In this document: positions 12,753 to 15,083 of the stretch, one piece after another
How positions within the stretch are numbered: position 1 is the stretch's first letter
Layout of the letters: each line of letters opens with the position of its first letter
Assembly: GCA_964360335.1 (NCBI GenBank)
Contig: CAYHVH010000018.1
Span: 1 to 15,083 of the forward strand
From: CAYHVH01 sp964360335
GTDB lineage: Bacteria > Patescibacteriota > Doudnabacteria > UBA920 > 2-01-FULL-46-14
Length of the DNA: 15,083 nt
Reading direction: 5' to 3'
Program-made: the position numbers and the translations under genes
The notes under the pieces: generated by a model
Told to the model about the DNA's origin: nothing
Databases searched by the model: none
Seen by the model: the letters and a program-made list of their open reading frames with translations, nothing else

Positions 12753-13111
12753 AGAACCTTCGCTTCCTTTCCCTCTCTCGTATAATAAAGTTTTGCTTTC
12801 CGGGCGCGGACGTTACGCTCCACTTCAATCTTGGCAATCGTTGGTGAATGCATCGGGAAAACCCGCTCAACGCCAACCCCCGAAGCAATCCGGCGCACTG
12901 TGAAAGTCGCATTGATGCCCCGGCCATGTTTCACGGCGATAATTTGTCCTTCGAACATTTGCACCCGTTCCCGATAGCTTGTAATCTTTCCCGTTTTTTG
13001 ATCCAGAACGGGTTCTTTTATCTTTTGGTGCACACGCACCATCTGCCCGGCGCGCAATGGGGGCAGGTCAGTTTTTAGGTTCGCTATATTTACTTCCTTG
13101 ATGTATGACAT
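12689..13111 (-). CDS. rplS: 50S ribosomal protein bL19 with repeat-derived tail
   Basis: The 140-aa protein lies at the 30S-50S interface. The bL19 core is clear: GQMVRVHQKIKE, RVQMFEGQIIAVKHGRGINA, TFTVRRIASGVGVERVFPMH, SPTIAKIEVERNVRARKAKL and YYTREGKEAK. Family members end shortly after that point (about 115-120 aa). Here a further 22-23 residues, KVLPLTLPSPSPSTSLRAGR and GEG, come from the palindromic repeat. The original stop codon has probably been lost or displaced. The tail is uncharged and Pro/Ser-rich and would project from the ribosome. The start has no SD; an AT-rich palindrome abuts it. trmD is the usual partner and lies upstream in the same run. Confidence 0.96.
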   Translation of the reverse strand: MSYIKEVNIANLKTDLPPLRAGQMVRVHQKIKEPVLDQKTGKITSYRERVQMFEGQIIAVKHGRGINATFTVRRIASGVGVERVFPMHSPTIAKIEVERNVRARKAKLYYTREGKEAKVLPLTLPSPSPSTSLRAGRGEG

Positions 13112-13206
13112 ATCGAAATGTAAAATTCAAAAATCAAAATGCAAAATTACAGTTAAAAATTTAAAATTTTGGATTGTCATTTTGAACTTTGCACTTTGCA
13201 TTTTTA
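13112..13206. repeat. AT-rich palindromic repeat between rluD and rplS
   Basis: AAATTCAAAAATC and AAAATGCAAAATTA units on the left are mirrored by TTTTGAACTTTGCACTTTGC and TTTTTAATT on the right, around AATTTAAAATTT. This pattern is found dispersed in many genomes. It fills the whole gap, provides the DNA before the rplS start and overlaps the rluD stop codon. Confidence 0.85.
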
Positions 13207-14007
13207 ATTATGTTGCAGTTGAGATAAAACGGTCTCAAGGTCTTTGGGAAGCTGGGATTGCACTTCAAGCCATGTGTTGTCAGGAAGACGGAATTCAAGA
13301 CGAGAGGCGTGTAGGAACTGCCGCGGTAGAATATCTTTCAGTTTCAGTGAATGAGGCTTGCCGTAAAGGTCATCACCCATCACGGGATGCTTGATCTCTG
13401 CCAAGTGTACCCGGATCTGGTGAGTGCGACCTGTATGCAATTTTATACGAACTAAGGTGAACTGGTCAAGGGTATCTGCGACCTCTCCCTTTTTCCCTCC
13501 CCACGCCTGGGGAGGGACACCCCTCTCTCCAGGCGTGGGGAGAGGCTGGGAGAGAGGTCGGATATAATTTTCCAACGCCCAGTATTCTGTGACTGCTTCT
13601 TTTCCCTGCACGTCAACGCGCACCCGGCTCTGTCCCTCGTGCCCGATTTTGGTAAGCGGCTCGTCAATGATACCGTGCGGCGGGGTTTCTCCGTAAACCA
13701 AGGCCAGATATTCTTTGATAATTTTCCTGCCGGCAAACAGAGACTTAAGGTACGAAAAACCAGCAGGCGTCTTGGCGACCAGAAGCAACCCCGAGGTCTG
13801 CTTGTCGAGTCGGTGCACGATACCCGGCCGCTCTGGATCGCCAACTTGCCGAAGCTGTGGGTAGTTTGGCAAAAGCAGAGAAACTACCGAGTCCTCCTGC
13901 TCGTGTTTCTTGGTCGAATAAACCGGCAGACCGGCGGGCTTATTTACGACAACGAAGTCCGGATTTTCGTACTCAACGGGTATTATTTTTGTTGCGCCAG
14001 GCGGCAT
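13204..14007 (-). CDS. RluA/RluD family pseudouridine synthase with insertion
   Basis: The 267-aa RNA-modifying enzyme converts uridine to pseudouridine in rRNA or tRNA. The signature PGIVHRLDKQTSGLLLVAKT carries catalytic Asp68. Other conserved parts are VNKPAGLPVY (21-30), KEYLALVYG (98-106), VRIKLHTGRTHQIRVHLAEI (186-205) and HPVMGDDLYG. No S4 RNA-binding domain is present at the N-terminus, so RluA-like substrates are also possible. About 27 residues at 150-176 (RPLSQPLPTPGERG and VPPQAWGGKKGEV) are encoded by the palindrome at 13479-13560 and lie in a loop before the conserved TLVRIKLHTGRTHQIR strand. The start overlaps the end of dedA by 35 bp; no SD is seen. Confidence 0.93.
   Translation of the reverse strand: MPPGATKIIPVEYENPDFVVVNKPAGLPVYSTKKHEQEDSVVSLLLPNYPQLRQVGDPERPGIVHRLDKQTSGLLLVAKTPAGFSYLKSLFAGRKIIKEYLALVYGETPPHGIIDEPLTKIGHEGQSRVRVDVQGKEAVTEYWALENYIRPLSQPLPTPGERGVPPQAWGGKKGEVADTLDQFTLVRIKLHTGRTHQIRVHLAEIKHPVMGDDLYGKPHSLKLKDILPRQFLHASRLEFRLPDNTWLEVQSQLPKDLETVLSQLQHN
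13479..13560. repeat. C/T-rich palindromic repeat inside rluD, copy 7
   Basis: The 82-bp element runs from CGACCTCTCCC to GGGAGAGAGGTCG, so the outer ends are perfect inverted repeats. Inner stems are CCCTCCCCACG/CTGGGGAGGG (13495-13515) and CTCTCTCCAGG/GGGGAGAGG (13523-13545). It is translated without stop in the rluD frame and has the cleanest borders of all copies. Confidence 0.95.
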
Positions 14008-14581
14008 ATTTTTGCGCCAAGTATTTGCCGAACCAAAATTTGTAAAACAGAAACAAAACCAAAAGCGAAAAGAAAATGAGTCCGGTGCGCGATAAAAACT
14101 TGCCGATGTCGGTCGCGTGCTTGCCGAAATAAAAGCCGAGAAGTCCCAATCCGGTACTCCAGACCATCCCGCCCGGAATCGAAAATTTCAAAATCTTGGG
14201 ATAATTGATGCGCGTCACCCCCGCCAAGACAAAAGTGCTATGGGCGAGCCCGGTCAAAACTTTGGCGCCAAAAAAAAATTTGCCGGGGTGCTCTTCGAAC
14301 CGCTGTTTGAGCTTTTGCAGGGAACTGTTCTGATGGAGCTGGGAAATCTTAAGTTTGTCCAGGACCTTCGGCCCCCCATGATACCCCGACCAGTAATAAA
14401 TCGTGTCGGAAACTAGGTCCGAAATTACCCCCAGCCCGATGACAATCAAAATGTTGAAAAACCCAAATGAGGACAGAAACCCCATCACAATCGTGGCAAC
14501 CGGCCCTTCAATAATCATCACCGGTACGGCGATCCAGTAGCCGTAGTCAACGAGAAATTGGAGGATGGGATGAAGCTCCAT
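13973..14581 (-). CDS. DedA family (SNARE-associated/VTT) membrane protein
   Basis: The 202-aa inner-membrane protein has the DedA layout: hydrophobic segments at about 15-40 (containing EGPVATIVMGFL), 44-62, 134-155 and 165-188. A re-entrant half contains FGAKVLTGLAHSTFVLAGVT, the place of the conserved FGRFIPGVR-type motif, with Arg replaced. Family members take part in phospholipid and undecaprenyl-phosphate flipping in known cases; substrate here is unknown. It lies between trmD and rluD on the minus strand and overlaps rluD by 35 bp. Confidence 0.9.
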   Translation of the reverse strand: MELHPILQFLVDYGYWIAVPVMIIEGPVATIVMGFLSSFGFFNILIVIGLGVISDLVSDTIYYWSGYHGGPKVLDKLKISQLHQNSSLQKLKQRFEEHPGKFFFGAKVLTGLAHSTFVLAGVTRINYPKILKFSIPGGMVWSTGLGLLGFYFGKHATDIGKFLSRTGLIFFSLLVLFLFYKFWFGKYLAQKYAAWRNKNNTR

Positions 14582-14583
14582 AT

Positions 14584-14626
14584 AGCGATCCGAATAACCC
14601 TAATACGCATCCGAATTATCCGAATA
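14584..14626. repeat. CCGAATAA/TCCGAATA direct and inverted units
   Basis: Units of GATCCGAATAA, GCATCCGAATTATCCGAATA and CCTAATACG repeat with short spacing upstream of dedA. This is a small AT-rich dispersed pattern different from the nearby copy 8. Confidence 0.6.
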
Positions 14627-14629
14627 CCC

Positions 14630-14697
14630 CCACTTCCCTGCCTCGCCGGCAGGCGGGCTCTCCCCCTTGCTAAGGGGGAGAAAAGAGAGGGGGTAGA
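14630..14697. repeat. C/T-rich palindromic repeat, copy 8
   Basis: This lies between trmD and dedA and contains CCTGCCTCGCCGGCAGGCGG, a CTCCCCCTTGC/AAGGGGGAG stem (14663-14682) and GAGAGGGGGT. It is a diverged relative of copies 5 and 6. Confidence 0.7.
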
Positions 14698-14729
14698 CGA
14701 ATTCGGGACATTCATATGTCATTTGGAGA

Positions 14730-15083
14730 TTAGGATCGCTTACCAAGTAAATCGGGGCGTCTGCGCTTAGTTTTTTTAAACGCTTGTTTCTCCCGCCATT
14801 CCCTGATCTTTTTATGGTCCCCTGAAAGCAAAACTTTCGGCACTTTCCCGCCCCGAAATTCTGGCGGTCGCGTGTAGTGCGGGTATTCCAAAAGCGACTC
14901 GCTGAAAGATTCTTCGCGCAAAGACTCCGACTTGCCAACGACACCCGGCTGAAGCCGCGCCACCGCGTCAACCACGACCATCACCGGCAGCTCGCCGCCA
15001 GTGAGCACATAATCGCCGATGGAAATTTCTTCGTCCACCAATTTGCGAATCCGCTCGTCATACCCTTCGTAGCGGCCGGAAAT
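14730..15083 (-). CDS. trmD: tRNA (guanine-N1)-methyltransferase TrmD, C-terminal part
   Basis: The last 117 codons of TrmD are present; the start lies beyond the right edge. The enzyme makes m1G37 in tRNA to prevent frameshifts. The SPOUT knot motifs are visible: SGRYEGYDERI at the edge, then EEISIGDYVLTGGELPVMVV and DAVARLQPGVVGKSES. SFSESLLEYPHYTRPPEFRG and VLLSGDHKKIREWRE follow, the latter typical of the C-terminal domain. trmD-rplS is a conserved order in bacteria, here with dedA and rluD between. Confidence 0.95.
   Translation of the reverse strand: MSGRYEGYDERIRKLVDEEISIGDYVLTGGELPVMVVVDAVARLQPGVVGKSESLREESFSESLLEYPHYTRPPEFRGGKVPKVLLSGDHKKIREWREKQAFKKTKRRRPDLLGKRS

Overview
This window comes from a small bacterial chromosome. 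The 5' end of a 16S rRNA gene lies at the left edge and a trmD gene runs off the right edge. Several features suggest Patescibacteria (Candidate Phyla Radiation): a NusA without a rimP neighbour, an rny-ymdB pair, a minimal sufS-sufU pair, many leaderless or SD-poor starts, and intergenic DNA packed with small palindromic repeats. This placement is inference. The 53 bases of 16S visible are too few to fix the phylum.

Layout. The rRNA promoter (696-724, a perfect TTGACA-17-TATAAT on the minus strand) drives a leader of about 630 nt into the 16S gene. The leader is full of hairpins and holds a second copy of the 16S 5'-end sequence. Next, read on the minus strand, come a degenerate copy of the clpP 3' end, a 71-aa coiled-coil ORF, clpP, nusA, yraN, a three-helix membrane protein, a SAM methyltransferase, ymdB and rny. 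rny has its own perfect-consensus promoter. Upstream of rny is a 202-aa orphan membrane protein with its own promoter, SD and terminator.

From 8.3 to 10.9 kb the strand flips to plus: sufS, sufU and a Mn-type superoxide dismutase, followed by a duplicated fragment of the sod 3' end. This set handles cysteine-derived sulfur, Fe-S scaffold loading and superoxide defence. From 11.1 kb on everything is minus again: two orphan genes (189 and 60 aa), a possible small RNA or 32-aa ORF, then rplS (bL19), an RluD-type pseudouridine synthase, a DedA-family membrane protein and trmD. The ribosome and tRNA genes trmD and rplS keep their usual order, but dedA and rluD lie between them.

The most striking property is one family of C/T-rich and G/A-rich nested palindromes (ends like CGACCTCTCCC ... 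GGGAGAGAGGTCG). Eight copies or relatives occur in 15 kb. Two interrupt conserved genes in frame (sufS and rluD) and one forms the C-terminus of bL19. This resembles the coding palindromic elements of Rickettsia. A smaller unrelated palindrome appears to add about 8 residues inside NusA. Two genes (clpP and sod) are each followed by a degenerate duplicate of their own 3' end, and the 16S start is also duplicated nearby, so duplication of gene ends recurs here.
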